This document shows positions 42,631 through 53,573 of a DNA stretch of 64,000 nucleotides, in pieces. The stretch covers positions 1,798,001 through 1,862,000 of the forward strand of contig JAXLUI010000001.1 of NCBI GenBank assembly GCA_046329585.1, read 5' to 3'. The stretch comes from DLKC01 sp002478885. Its GTDB lineage: Bacteria > Bacteroidota > Bacteroidia > Chitinophagales > Chitinophagaceae. Within the stretch, counting starts at the first letter, position 1; every line of letters starts with the position of its first letter. The notes beneath the pieces were generated by a model. The model made no database searches. It was not told the DNA's origin and worked only from the letters and a program-made list of their open reading frames with translations. A program made the position numbers and the translations under genes.

Positions 42631-43215
42631 ATGGCCAATAAGATTGTGGTCGCTGTAACCGGCGCGAGTGGGTCTGTTTATGCAAAATTGCTGATAGAAA
42701 AGCTATTGGCGCTCAAAGACCAATGGCAAGAACTTTCGATCGTCATGAGCGATAATGCCAAAGAGGTATGGAAAACAGAATTGGGTAATGAAGATTACCT
42801 AAATTACCCGCTGAAGTATTTTACGAAATATGATTTTTCTGCACCGTTCGCATCAGGCTCGGCCAAATATAATCTCATGATTGTTGCTCCATGCAGCATG
42901 GGGACGCTTGGAAGGATCGCGAATGGTATTAGTGACGACCTTGTTACACGCGCCGCTGATGTTGTTTTAAAGGAACGGCGAAGACTTATTTTAATGGTAA
43001 GAGAAGCCCCCTATAATCTCATTCATATCAAAAACATGGAGGCTGTTACTTTGGCGGGGGGAATTATTTGCCCGGCAACTCCATCGTTCTATCATAAACC
43101 CGGCACTATAGAAGAAGTTGCCATGACTGTTGTTGACCGGGTGCTTGATCTTGCAGGATTGAACGTAACAACTTTCAGGTGGGGCTCCGGTGAAGGTTCA
43201 TCACCTGCCCAATAA
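42631..43215 (+). CDS. ubiX: Flavin prenyltransferase UbiX
   Basis: UbiX joins dimethylallyl phosphate to FMN to make the prenyl-FMN cofactor for UbiD decarboxylases. The 194-residue product has IVVAVTGASGSVYAKLLIEKLL (flavin loop), ELSIVMSDNAKEVW, DFSAPFASGSAKYNLMIVAPCSMGTLGRIANGISDDLVTRAADVVLKERRRLILMVREAP, and HIKNMEAVTLAGGIICPATPSFY. All are conserved family segments, including the SD and active-site Arg/Lys region. A UbiD partner is not in the window. Transcription is likely from the preceding gap, whose TACATTTG at 42605 resembles a -7 box. A convergent terminator lies before rpsA. Confidence 0.95.
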   Translation: MANKIVVAVTGASGSVYAKLLIEKLLALKDQWQELSIVMSDNAKEVWKTELGNEDYLNYPLKYFTKYDFSAPFASGSAKYNLMIVAPCSMGTLGRIANGISDDLVTRAADVVLKERRRLILMVREAPYNLIHIKNMEAVTLAGGIICPATPSFYHKPGTIEEVAMTVVDRVLDLAGLNVTTFRWGSGEGSSPAQ

Positions 43216-43224
43216 GGGGGAAAC

Positions 43225-43244
43225 GTACAAGTGTGCAACGCAAG
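43225..43244 (-). repeat. Solitary type A repeat arm
   Basis: GTACAAGTGTGCAACGCAAG has one core change (CGACG to CAACG). It is nine bases after the ubiX stop codon and before the convergent terminator. Confidence 0.75.
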
Positions 43245-43291
43245 AGAATTTTATAGTAATACCACAGCCCTGCTAAAAAATTACATATAAA

Positions 43292-43326
43292 TAAAAAACC
43301 CCGGCATTAACCGGGGCTTTTTTATT
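43292..43326. terminator. Bidirectional terminator between ubiX and rpsA
   Basis: AAAAAACCCCGG and CCGGGGCTTTTTT pair around a short ATTAA loop with A and T tracts on both sides, serving both convergent genes. Confidence 0.9.
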
Positions 43327-43343
43327 CACTGCTGATGCGGGAA

Positions 43344-45284
43344 TTATTTTTTATTCTCTTCCTGCTTCAGTTTTTCTTTGATTTCAGCAAGCGCGCCTAA
43401 ATCACCAAGCGTAGCTTTTTCAACTTTAGCCTGTACATTTTTAACGGCCTTCTTGGTGACTTCTGCTTCTGCCTTTGCTTCTTTCTTGGCGGCTTCTTTA
43501 ACCTCTGCCTGTGCTTGTTCCCAAATTCTTGTATGGCTTAAAACGATGCGCTTTTCATTGCGATCGAATTCTATAACCATGAATTGAGTGGTTTCGTCTG
43601 CAGAAACTGTTTTGCCATCTTCTTTTGAAAGATGACGCGCAGGAGCAAAGCCTTCCAAACCATATGGCAACTGAACAACAGCGCCTTTGTCATCTTTTCG
43701 TACAACTGTACCTTCATGAATAGTACCTACAGTAAATGTATCCTGCAGCGCATTCCATGGATCTTCTTCCAGTTGTTTGTGACCTAATTGCAGTTTGCGG
43801 TTCTCCTTGTCTACACCGAGAATCACTACATCGATGTGCTCACCAACTTTAGTATATTCAGAAGGATGATTAAAACGCTTCAACCAGCTTAGGTCGCTGA
43901 TGTGGATCATACCGCCTATACCTGGCTCGAGCTCAACAAACACGCCGTAGTTGGTGATGTTCTTCACCAAACCGCTGTGCTTGCTTCCTTCAGGATATTT
44001 GGTTTCGATGCTGCTCCATGGATCTTCAGTAAGTTGTTTGATCGAAAGACTCATCTTACGCGAATCTTTGTCAAGGGTAACTACTTTAGCTTCGTGTTCG
44101 TCGTTCAGTTTGAAATATTCCTTAGCATTGATAGGCGTATTTGCCCATGTAATCTCACTTACGTGAACAAGGCCTTCAACACCTGGCTGAATTTCGAGGA
44201 ATGCACCGTAATCTTCAATGTTTACTACTTTACCTTTTACAACAGCACCTTCGTGAATCCACTCTGGTAACACATCCCACGGATGCGGAGTAAGTTGTTT
44301 AAGACCGAGGCTGATACGTTTTTTGTCGTCATCGAAATCAAGCACAACAACGTTCAGCTTCTGATCCATCTTCAACACTTCGCCCGGGTGAGAAATTCTA
44401 CCCCATGAAATATCTGTGATGTAAAGTAATCCGTCTAATCCACCGAGGTCCATAAATGCACCGAAGTCAGTAATGTTCTTCACGGTACCTTCAAGCACCT
44501 GGCCCTTCTCCAGCTTACTCATGATTTCAGCTCGCTGAGCTTCTATATCGCTTTCGATAAGCGCTTTATGAGATACAACAGCATTCTTAATGGTTTCATT
44601 GATTTTAACCACCTTAAATTCCATTGTTTTGCCAACAAACTGATCGTAATCGGTTACAGGTTTAACATCGATCTGAGAACCTGGCAGGAAAGTTTCCATA
44701 CCAAATACGTCAACGATAAGACCACCTTTTGTTTTGCTGGTTACAACACCGGTTACGACTTCACCGGTTTTGTGTACTTCCACTATTCTCTCCCATGCAC
44801 GGTAGATGCGTGCGGATTTGCGGCTGAGGAAAAGATGACCGTTCCTGTCTTCTTTTTCAACAACCATTACTTCTACAGTATCGCCCACTTTCAGCGTAGG
44901 AATATCGCGGAACTCGTTAAGAGAAACGAGGCCATCACTTTTAAAACCGATATTGATTACAACATCTGTTTTTGTTAGTGCAACCACGGTACCGTTTACA
45001 ATTTCGCCATCTTCAATTTGCACGAAGGTGTCGTCATAAACTTTGTGATATTTTTCTTTTTCTTCCGGAGAATAATGAGAAACGTTACGTTTATCAATAG
45101 ACCAGTCGAAATCGTCGTGCGCTGCCACTGTTTCAGCAACAGGCTCAGGAATGCTTTCGGTTACGGAAGCTTCCACTACAGGTTCATTTGTTGTCGCTGC
45201 AGATGCCTCAGTAGCAGTAATTTCAGCTACCGGCGCAGTCTCCTGTGCATCAGCGTTTGGGTTAACAATATTGTTTTCAGACAT
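43344..45284 (-). CDS. rpsA: 30S ribosomal protein S1
   Basis: S1 brings mRNA to the 30S subunit. The 646-residue protein has an acidic and A/T-rich N-terminal tail of about 70 residues, then six S1 RNA-binding repeats, with landmarks near residues 78 (NGTVVALTKTDVVINIG), 163 (TGVVTSKTKGGLIVDV), 250 (EGTVKNITDFGAFMDLG), 335 (KGKVVNIEDYGAFLEI), 420 (SGLVKNITNYGVFVELE) and 510 (EGTVVRKDDKGAVVQLP). A K/E/A-rich tail of about 60 residues ends it. Since Bacteroidota often lack Shine-Dalgarno sites, S1-like factors are important there. The start is the ATG at 45284. Confidence 0.96.
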   Translation of the reverse strand: MSENNIVNPNADAQETAPVAEITATEASAATTNEPVVEASVTESIPEPVAETVAAHDDFDWSIDKRNVSHYSPEEKEKYHKVYDDTFVQIEDGEIVNGTVVALTKTDVVINIGFKSDGLVSLNEFRDIPTLKVGDTVEVMVVEKEDRNGHLFLSRKSARIYRAWERIVEVHKTGEVVTGVVTSKTKGGLIVDVFGMETFLPGSQIDVKPVTDYDQFVGKTMEFKVVKINETIKNAVVSHKALIESDIEAQRAEIMSKLEKGQVLEGTVKNITDFGAFMDLGGLDGLLYITDISWGRISHPGEVLKMDQKLNVVVLDFDDDKKRISLGLKQLTPHPWDVLPEWIHEGAVVKGKVVNIEDYGAFLEIQPGVEGLVHVSEITWANTPINAKEYFKLNDEHEAKVVTLDKDSRKMSLSIKQLTEDPWSSIETKYPEGSKHSGLVKNITNYGVFVELEPGIGGMIHISDLSWLKRFNHPSEYTKVGEHIDVVILGVDKENRKLQLGHKQLEEDPWNALQDTFTVGTIHEGTVVRKDDKGAVVQLPYGLEGFAPARHLSKEDGKTVSADETTQFMVIEFDRNEKRIVLSHTRIWEQAQAEVKEAAKKEAKAEAEVTKKAVKNVQAKVEKATLGDLGALAEIKEKLKQEENKK

Positions 45285-45455
45285 AATTAAATCCCGATGG
45301 TTTTATTTCGGGGCAGCGAAGGTAAGAGAAATAATGGAAAAATGACGATGTTTCCGGCTTTTATTGACCCTAAGTCTTTTGTAAACCAGCTTCACAGCTG
45401 ATGGTCTCGCCTGTTCAGCCGGCAGAGCTTGCTGGTTGCTGATCGCTGTTATTCT

Positions 45456-45475
45456 GTACAAGTGTGCGACGCAAC
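45456..45475 (-). repeat. Solitary type A repeat arm with outer segment
   Basis: GTACAAGTGTGCGACGCAAC is exact consensus, followed by GAAGATGCT and later AAAAGCCAGC. It lies between the rpsA start and the CBS-gene terminator. Confidence 0.9.
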
Positions 45476-45535
45476 GAAGATGCTACTTATTCAAAAGCCA
45501 GCTACAAAATTATTGGCTACCATAGGAGCTGGTTA

Positions 45536-45573
45536 AATTAAAAAGCCATTTACGAATAAATGGCTTTTTAAAT
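45536..45573 (-). terminator. Terminator of the CBS-domain gene
   Basis: AAAAGCCATTTA and TAAATGGCTTTT pair around a CGAA loop, with T residues on both sides. It lies 17 bases after the stop codon at 45590. Confidence 0.88.
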
Positions 45574-45589
45574 CAGGTAGAGCAGACGT

Positions 45590-46018
45590 TTAAGAGTGAA
45601 TGTAATTCTGAAGGTGAGAAATCGTCTCCTGCTGGGTTAAGATGGTTTCTTTAACTACGTCGTTAATAGACACAATTCCAACCAGGTTACCGCCTTCCAT
45701 TACGGGCAGATACCGGAGGTTCTGCTGCGAAAGCAATTCCATGCAATGTTCTACGGTATCGTGCTTGTGTATCGGCGGAAAGTCTGCGGTCATAATTTCA
45801 CCTACAGTAGTATCGGTAGAAGAACGGCCGTTTAGTATTACTTTCCGGGAATAATCACGTTCGGTCATTATCCCGAGAAATTTTTCATTCTCGGCTACCA
45901 CAACAGAACCGATATTCTGATCGGCCATCATATGCAGCGCATCAATTACCGAGGTAGATGGTGGTACAGTAGTTACGTTGCTACCTTTTCGTCTAAGAAT
46001 GTCGGCTACTTTTCGCAT
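45590..46018 (-). CDS. CBS-pair domain protein
   Basis: The ATG at 46018 gives MRKVADILRRKGSNVTTVPPSTSVIDALHMMADQNIGSVVV, the typical start of the short two-CBS proteins of Bacteroidota. An ATG at 46060 would add 14 residues. The two CBS motifs (about 5-60 and 75-135) bind adenosine nucleotides; the second reads FPPIHKHDTVEHCMELLSQQNLRYLPVMEGGNLVGIVSINDVVK. At 142 residues it has no catalytic domain, so it is presumably a regulator or sensor of energy charge. Its partner is unknown. yidC lies upstream on the same strand beyond its own terminator. Confidence 0.88.
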   Translation of the reverse strand: MRKVADILRRKGSNVTTVPPSTSVIDALHMMADQNIGSVVVAENEKFLGIMTERDYSRKVILNGRSSTDTTVGEIMTADFPPIHKHDTVEHCMELLSQQNLRYLPVMEGGNLVGIVSINDVVKETILTQQETISHLQNYIHS

Positions 46019-46138
46019 TGTAGAAATTTTTTGGGAGTAAAAGTTACGGTTATTTTCCAAATAATAATTAGGGAAAAGATTTAATAACTACAAACAAAGC
46101 TGTTATCCCTAAAAAAACGGGCAAAATAATTTATTAAA

Positions 46139-46172
46139 TAAAAAAAATCCCGTTTTTCAAACGGGATTTTCT
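46139..46172 (-). terminator. Terminator of yidC
   Basis: Minus-strand ATCCCGTTT and AAACGGGAT pair around a short loop and are followed by eight T, 17 bases after the yidC stop. Confidence 0.9.
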
Positions 46173-46188
46173 ATCTAATAACGGGCAA

Positions 46189-48036
46189 TTACTTCTTCTG
46201 ATTTTTAGCTTTCAGGTCCTGGAGTTTTTTCTGGCTTTCCACCATTTGCTCATAACGCTCCTGGAATTTGCTCTTGGTTTTGGGAGTTTTTCTTTTCTCG
46301 TCGAGTTGGGCGAGAATTTTATCATGGTCAATAATATAATTCTGGATAACGAACTGTATACCTAACGTAATAAGGTTTGATACTGTATAATACCAGGTAA
46401 GAGCCGATGGCAACCTGTTGAAAACAAATAACAGTATAAACGGGAATATATAGGGCATATACTTCATAGCAGGATTGTCCTGCTGAGGTGTCATGGCCAT
46501 GTTATAAATAGAAATGAGAAAACTTGTTATAACGGCCGTAAGCGTGAACAAGCTAATGTGGTTAAATGTATCACCGGAGAAGGGCAACTTAACCATAATA
46601 TCATAAGCTGAAAGGTCTTTCACCCAAAGAAATCCTTCCCCTCTAAGCATAATATTGGAGCTAAAATAACTATAGAGTGCGAAGAAAATAGGTATTTGTA
46701 ACAAGGCAGGCATACATCCGCCCAACGGATTAACCCCGGCTTCTCTAAACAGCTTCATCTGTTCCATTGAAAAACCCTGGGTATCGCTGCCGAACTTTTT
46801 CTTAAGCACATCCAGTTCCGGTCGCAGGGCACGCATTTTAGCGCCACTGAGGTAACTACGGTAGGTAAGCGGTGATGTAACAAGCCGTATAAATAGCGTA
46901 AGCAATGCAATTACCCAACCATAGTGGCCAATCAGGTTTGCGAAGAAATTAAACACCGGCATAATAATCCAGCGGTTAATATATTTTACAAACGAAAAAA
47001 TACCACTACCCAGGTTTACCAGGTTCTCCAGTCCGTTATTGTACTGAAGCAGCGTGTTATAGTCGTTGGGGCCATAGTAAAGCTGCAAAGGCACTGTTGC
47101 TGATGCACCAGCAGCAACCGGCAATTTCATGTTTGCAGATGCGTCATACAATTGAGGCAAAGTATCCGGCAACATGGTCATTTGAGCATCACCCGATGCA
47201 AATTTGCTCTTCGACAATATAGCCGTACTAAAGAACTGCTGTTTAAATGCAAACCATTGAACAGGCTTGTCGAAGGTGGTTTTTGTTCCTGTGGCGGCAC
47301 TGCTGTAGTCATACCCGTCTTCATTGTAATAGCTTATGTTCGACTGCTGCAATTCATACGCATGCGAAACCTGGTGCTGATGCATCTGGATATTCCAGTG
47401 AAGGTTTAATGAATTTTGAGTGAGCAACCTGTCGGCGCCGTTAAGCAAAATATTCCAATCGATAAGATAATTGTCTTTCTTAATGATGTATTGATGAGTT
47501 ATGCTTTGCCCGCTCTCTCCTGCCAGTGTGTAACTCACGGTCTGCGATCCGTCTGTATTGGCGCTAACCTGTGCGTCTCCAAAAAAAAGTGACGAGGTTT
47601 CTGCGCTTTGATTGGGTGCAGTGTTGATTGAGTAGCCCAGTTTGTCAACTTTGCCTCCGGAAAGCGTAACCAGCGAACTGTCGATGCTATTGAATTTTTT
47701 CAGCTGAACATTAACCAGCGAACCGCCTTTATTTGAAAAGGTGGCTTTAAACAAATCGTTCTCGACAACCGTTAATTTTTCTGATCCGATTCCCGCCTGT
47801 ACAAAACTGCCGGCTGTTGCTATTTTGGAGGAAGAATCTCTTCTTAGGGAGTCAGCGTAAGCAGCAGCCTTCTGGGCCGGGGTTATTTTTGCGTTATTGG
47901 CTTTTTGGGTAGAGTCTGCAATGCGTTGTTGTTCAATGGCGAGCGACTGTTGCTGCCTGTTGGTATACCAAAAAAACATAAAAAACAACGCAGCAAGCAG
48001 CACCATTCCAATCACCGTATTTCTGTCCATGTTCAT
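46189..48036 (-). CDS. yidC: Membrane protein insertase YidC
   Basis: YidC inserts and folds inner-membrane proteins with or without SecYEG. The ATG at 48036 gives MNMDRNTVIGMVLLAALFFMFFW, the first membrane helix. A longer frame to 48180 adds an unrelated basic extension overlapping a decayed repeat. The product is 615 residues. The periplasmic P1 beta domain spans about 75-355 (VVENDLFKATFSNKGGSLVNVQL). Then come five helices with GHYGWVIALLTLFIRLVTSPLTYRSYLSGAKMRALRPELDVL, EAGVNPLGGCMPALLQIPIFFALYSYF and a basic tail RKTPKTKSKFQERYEQM. These are conserved in Bacteroidota YidC. Confidence 0.96.
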   Translation of the reverse strand: MNMDRNTVIGMVLLAALFFMFFWYTNRQQQSLAIEQQRIADSTQKANNAKITPAQKAAAYADSLRRDSSSKIATAGSFVQAGIGSEKLTVVENDLFKATFSNKGGSLVNVQLKKFNSIDSSLVTLSGGKVDKLGYSINTAPNQSAETSSLFFGDAQVSANTDGSQTVSYTLAGESGQSITHQYIIKKDNYLIDWNILLNGADRLLTQNSLNLHWNIQMHQHQVSHAYELQQSNISYYNEDGYDYSSAATGTKTTFDKPVQWFAFKQQFFSTAILSKSKFASGDAQMTMLPDTLPQLYDASANMKLPVAAGASATVPLQLYYGPNDYNTLLQYNNGLENLVNLGSGIFSFVKYINRWIIMPVFNFFANLIGHYGWVIALLTLFIRLVTSPLTYRSYLSGAKMRALRPELDVLKKKFGSDTQGFSMEQMKLFREAGVNPLGGCMPALLQIPIFFALYSYFSSNIMLRGEGFLWVKDLSAYDIMVKLPFSGDTFNHISLFTLTAVITSFLISIYNMAMTPQQDNPAMKYMPYIFPFILLFVFNRLPSALTWYYTVSNLITLGIQFVIQNYIIDHDKILAQLDEKRKTPKTKSKFQERYEQMVESQKKLQDLKAKNQKK

Positions 48037-48344
48037 AGTAAAACAAAAAAATTGAGCGGCAAAGGTAGGGATTGGATTGAGATTGCGGTTTTTAGATTTT
48101 CCGCACGGTAACTGGGTATTTTGACAGGTTACAGGATTCAGATTTTCATGGCGTCGCCTGTTACGTCGCGTTCCGTTCATTGTTCCTCTTTCATGGCATC
48201 AGGCGCAAAAAAATATTTGCGTTAAAATATTGCCAAATAAAAAGCACAGAACATTTCGATTTACTTTTGCATCGTTCTCTTAAGCACAGTTTCCTTCCTT
48301 AACCACACTGTAACCGATTATTAAATTATTCAAATTACCCCGCC
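48037..48344. other. Divergent gap between yidC and the DUF4407 gene
   Basis: Contains a degenerate repeat (48148-48170) and TACTTTTG at 48262-48269, a good -7 box for the rightward gene. No matching TTTG at the right spacing was found. Nothing else is visible. Confidence 0.5.
48148..48170 (+). repeat. Degenerate repeat copy
   Basis: ATGGCGTCGCCTGTTACGTCGCG resembles the outer ATGGCATC plus core GTTGCGTCGCAC. Several bases differ, and the outer CTTGTAC is lost. Confidence 0.4.
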
Positions 48345-49544
48345 ATGCCAGGAACCGTGCAACCGCTTTCTCAAAGAGAAACGTATGAACCCTCGTCATT
48401 CACAAAACTACTATGGTGGCTAAGCGCCGCAGAAGCTGACATTATACAGGAATGTACCATCGACAGAAATCGCTACGCTATAACAGGCATGACCGTTTTG
48501 GGCACCTGGCTGTTTGCCACACTCGCATGGACTTACTTTTTCAGCACAGTAGTGCCTGATTTTTTTGTATCGCTGGCACTCGGCATTTTCATGGGAGGAA
48601 TAATTCTTGGTATCGACCGCGCACTTATAAAGGGTATTACAGGTGCCAATAAAAAAAAGGCCGGACCTATTCTCTTCCGGGCGATTTTGGCGATAACCAT
48701 CGGCACATTTATGGCCCAACCTGCCTTGCTTTATCTTTTCGATAAGGAGATTCATATGCAGATATCCTTGGACAATGAACAGAAAAAGCAAGTTAAGGCA
48801 CAGCAACTTGACAGTCTTTATGCAAACCGTAAAAGCGATTTGCTGAACGAGAAAAACAGCATTCAACAACAGCTTCAAAATAAATATACCGAGGTCAGTA
48901 CGGCAAGGTATAATTATATAGCTGAAACAGACGGAACCGGCGGAAGCGGGAAGATTGGGCTTCGTGACATTGCTAAAGCAAAACAAAACGAATACAATAA
49001 GCTCGATCAGGACTACAACCTGCTTAATGCAGGCTACAAACCACGGCTAAGAGTGATCGATAGTTCGCTTGCAGCTATAGAGGCGGACAAACTTGCAGAA
49101 GAAAAGAAATTTGCCGTATTGTTAAACGATGGCTTTCTTGTTCGCATAGAGGCGTTAAACAACCTCATTAAAAACAACAGCGCTATGGCCTTTCGCTACT
49201 ATCTTTTAGTAATCTTACTCGTACTGATTGAATTGATGCCGGTTATTGCAAAAAGTTTGCTTCCAGTTGGCGCCTACGATGAAAGAGTGAGACTAAGGGA
49301 AGAATTGGAAAAAGAAACAGCGGCCAGCAATATCAAAAAAGAAAGAGATCTGAAAGAGTTATACAACAAGCTTGCATTTGATCAGGATAGCATATTTATT
49401 AAAATATTTTTTGATCATTCCGCTAAAGAACGTGAAGAGAAAATGGTTGAAAGGCTACAACGCTGGAAATCCAGCGAAGAAAAATCATTTGATTCTGTGT
49501 GGGCAAACCTGAAGAGAGATTTTTTATCAAAGCAGGAGAACTAA
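48345..49544 (+). CDS. DUF4407 membrane protein
   Basis: The 399-residue product has a short soluble start (FTKLLWWLSAAEADIIQECTIDRNRYAI, the typical DUF4407 opening), two or three membrane helices (about 47-130), and a long charged, coiled-coil periplasmic or cytoplasmic region (about 140-290) rich in K, Q, E and D. A further helix YYLLVILLVLIELMPVIAKSLLP (about 285-305) leads to a charged C-terminal tail. DUF4407 proteins occur widely in Bacteroidota; function is unknown. The gene has its own terminator at 49583. Confidence 0.88.
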   Translation: MPGTVQPLSQRETYEPSSFTKLLWWLSAAEADIIQECTIDRNRYAITGMTVLGTWLFATLAWTYFFSTVVPDFFVSLALGIFMGGIILGIDRALIKGITGANKKKAGPILFRAILAITIGTFMAQPALLYLFDKEIHMQISLDNEQKKQVKAQQLDSLYANRKSDLLNEKNSIQQQLQNKYTEVSTARYNYIAETDGTGGSGKIGLRDIAKAKQNEYNKLDQDYNLLNAGYKPRLRVIDSSLAAIEADKLAEEKKFAVLLNDGFLVRIEALNNLIKNNSAMAFRYYLLVILLVLIELMPVIAKSLLPVGAYDERVRLREELEKETAASNIKKERDLKELYNKLAFDQDSIFIKIFFDHSAKEREEKMVERLQRWKSSEEKSFDSVWANLKRDFLSKQEN

Positions 49545-49582
49545 GACCTGTCGTAGTAATTGTTATTCCGTTCTATATGCAT

Positions 49583-49617
49583 TAAAAAAACGTCGCCTGC
49601 TAAAGCGACGTTTTTAA
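49583..49617 (+). terminator. Terminator of the DUF4407 gene
   Basis: AAAACGTCGC and GCGACGTTTTT pair around an eight-base loop, 39 bases after the stop codon at 49544. A and T tracts on both sides could also serve pyrG from the other direction. Confidence 0.88.
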
Positions 49618-49651
49618 TGTTTTACAAGTACTTGCTGAATTAAGCGGCGCA

Positions 49652-49671
49652 GTACAAGGGTGCGACGCAAC
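49652..49671 (-). repeat. Solitary type A repeat arm
   Basis: GTACAAGGGTGCGACGCAAC followed by GAAGCTGA lies between the DUF4407 terminator and the pyrG stop codon. Confidence 0.85.
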
Positions 49672-49719
49672 GAAGCTGATTTTTATTCCGCAGTTAAGTA
49701 CATAATAAACCGCCTGAAG

Positions 49720-51736
<2,017 letters not shown>

Positions 51737-52576
51737 ATGAAAAAACGTTTTTTAACCATCGTTTTAGGTCTCGGTACACTAACTGCTATGGCGCAGGAAA
51801 AAATGACTTGCTGCCTTCCATCAGCAACAGAAAAGTTTGCAAGCTTTGCCTCAGAAAAAACATTCATTATGTCGCACCAGGAACCGCTTCCTTTTATTTA
51901 TGACAGCCCTAAAGGACAGGATATTGCTTATAAAACGGCCGATGGGACCGACGCACATGCCTGGGAAGTAAAGGCAGATAAGTCGACCTCAGAATACCTG
52001 TTCGTAATTCATGAATGGTGGGGGTTAAATGACTATATAAAACAGGAAAGTGAACGCCTTTCAAACGAACTAGGGATTAATGTGATTGCACTTGACTTGT
52101 ACGACAAACAAGTTGCAAGCACCCGGGAAGATGCCGGCAAATACATGCAAAGCGTGAAAACCGAAAGGGCAGTTAATATAATAAAAGGCGCATTTGACTA
52201 TGTTGGCAGCAACGCAAAAGTGTTTACGATCGGTTGGTGTTTTGGGGGTGGATGGAGTTTGCAGGCTGCTATTATAGGTGGCAAACAAGTGGATGGTTGT
52301 GTTATGTATTATGGCATGCCGGAAAAAGATCAAAGCCGCTTAAAAATGCTTAACTGCGATGTAATCGGCTTCTTTGCCAAAAAAGACCAATGGATAAACG
52401 AAAAAGTGGTAGGCGATTTTGAGCAAAATATGAAAGACGTTGGCAAAAAAGCTACTGTCTACGAATATGACGCTGAACATGCGTTCGCAAACCCCAGTAA
52501 CCCAATCTATAATAAAGAAGCTGCTGATGATGCGCATTCGAAAGCTGTTGCGTTTATAAAGCAGCGAATGAAATAA
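51737..52576 (+). CDS. Secreted dienelactone hydrolase-family protein
   Basis: The ATG at 51737 gives MKKRFLTIVLGLGTLTAMAQ, a signal peptide; the open frame starts 13 codons earlier. After a short cysteine-bearing segment the alpha/beta hydrolase domain begins (about residue 70): LFVIHEWWGLNDYIKQESERLS (oxyanion region), NVIALDLYD, VFTIGWCFGGGWSLQAAI (nucleophile Cys in GxCxGG) and VYEYDAEHAFANP with the catalytic His. This order defines the dienelactone hydrolase family, usually cytoplasmic aromatic-degradation enzymes, so the signal peptide makes this an exported variant. A terminator follows at 52588. Confidence 0.9.
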   Translation: MKKRFLTIVLGLGTLTAMAQEKMTCCLPSATEKFASFASEKTFIMSHQEPLPFIYDSPKGQDIAYKTADGTDAHAWEVKADKSTSEYLFVIHEWWGLNDYIKQESERLSNELGINVIALDLYDKQVASTREDAGKYMQSVKTERAVNIIKGAFDYVGSNAKVFTIGWCFGGGWSLQAAIIGGKQVDGCVMYYGMPEKDQSRLKMLNCDVIGFFAKKDQWINEKVVGDFEQNMKDVGKKATVYEYDAEHAFANPSNPIYNKEAADDAHSKAVAFIKQRMK

Positions 52577-52587
52577 AGTATTTTATA

Positions 52588-52622
52588 AAAAAAGTCGCTT
52601 CATTCAGAAGCGGCTTTTTTTA
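52588..52622 (+). terminator. Terminator of the dienelactone-hydrolase gene
   Basis: AAAAGTCGCTTC and GAAGCGGCTTTTTTT pair around an ATTCA loop, 12 bases after the stop codon. Confidence 0.88.
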
Positions 52623-52661
52623 TAAAATATAGCGGTGAATCTTGCGGATTATTGTTTAGAA

Positions 52662-52681
52662 CGCTGAAGAGTGCGACGCAA
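52662..52681 (-). repeat. Solitary type A repeat arm
   Basis: CGCTGAAGAGTGCGACGCAA lies between the hydrolase terminator and the proC stop codon, followed by an AAAAGCCGATGC segment. Confidence 0.8.
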
Positions 52682-52717
52682 GAAAAGCCGATGCTTATTC
52701 TTTTGTCGGGCCAATAA

Positions 52718-53518
52718 TTACATGTCATTCACGATCTTCTTGTAGCTCGTTACCACGCCTTTTATTAGAGAGGAACTAAAGCCCTGGTGCTCCATTTCGT
52801 TGAGACCGGCAATGGTGCAACCTTTAGGAGTGGTTACCTTGTCGATTTCTTGCTCGGGGTGCGTATGCTTTTGCAACAACAGCTCCGCGGCTCCTTTAAC
52901 GGTTTGCGCGGCAATGAGAGAAGCTGTTGCTGCATCAAACCCGATTTCTATTCCACCCTGGATATTGGCGCGTATGTAACGCATAGCATATGCAGTTCCG
53001 CAGGCGCCAAGCACGGTGGCCGCATCCATGAGTTTTTCTTCAATAAAAACTGTTTTACCAAGCTGGTTAAACATGTCGGCCACATAGCTTACCTGCTCTT
53101 CGCTTGCACTGTATTTGCAAATGCAGGTGATGCTTTCCTGTATGGCAATGGCAGTATTGGGCATTGCACGAAACAGCGTGAAATCGTTGCCGATAATATC
53201 CTGTATATCTTTGATCCAAACACCCGTCATTACATTTACGATCACGTGCCGCCGGGGATTTAGGTGCGGCTTAAGACTGATCAATATTTCTCTCACCTGG
53301 AAAGGCTTTACGGCAACAATAATCCAGTCTGCATATTCGACTGCCTCAACATTATTGTTGCTTATCATAACACCCTTTACTTCGAGGTGCTTTAGCGTTG
53401 AAATATTCCGCTTGGTAATGATAATATGTTCCGGATGAATAAACCCACTGTTCATCAATCCTTCAGCAATGGCAGTTCCCAAATTTCCGCCGCCGATGAT
53501 GGCTATTTTTTTGGTCAT
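52718..53518 (-). CDS. proC: Pyrroline-5-carboxylate reductase
   Basis: ProC reduces pyrroline-5-carboxylate to proline with NAD(P)H. The ATG at 53518 gives MTKKIAIIGGGNLGTAIAEGLM, with the dinucleotide motif GGGNLG. A longer frame to 53611 adds unrelated N-terminal residues. The body has VEYADWIIVAVKPFQVREIL, VIVNVMTGVWIKDIQ, FRAMPNTAIAIQESIT (family motif, near residue 120), and the C-terminal signature HPEQEIDKVTTPKGCTIAGLNEMEHQGFSSSLIKGV. The 266-residue length is normal. hldD lies immediately upstream on the same strand (55-base gap). Confidence 0.97.
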   Translation of the reverse strand: MTKKIAIIGGGNLGTAIAEGLMNSGFIHPEHIIITKRNISTLKHLEVKGVMISNNNVEAVEYADWIIVAVKPFQVREILISLKPHLNPRRHVIVNVMTGVWIKDIQDIIGNDFTLFRAMPNTAIAIQESITCICKYSASEEQVSYVADMFNQLGKTVFIEEKLMDAATVLGACGTAYAMRYIRANIQGGIEIGFDAATASLIAAQTVKGAAELLLQKHTHPEQEIDKVTTPKGCTIAGLNEMEHQGFSSSLIKGVVTSYKKIVNDM

Positions 53519-53573
53519 GATATCTTGATTATGCTGATTGTTCTGGTTATTTCTTCTTTTGGCCACCTCAAAT

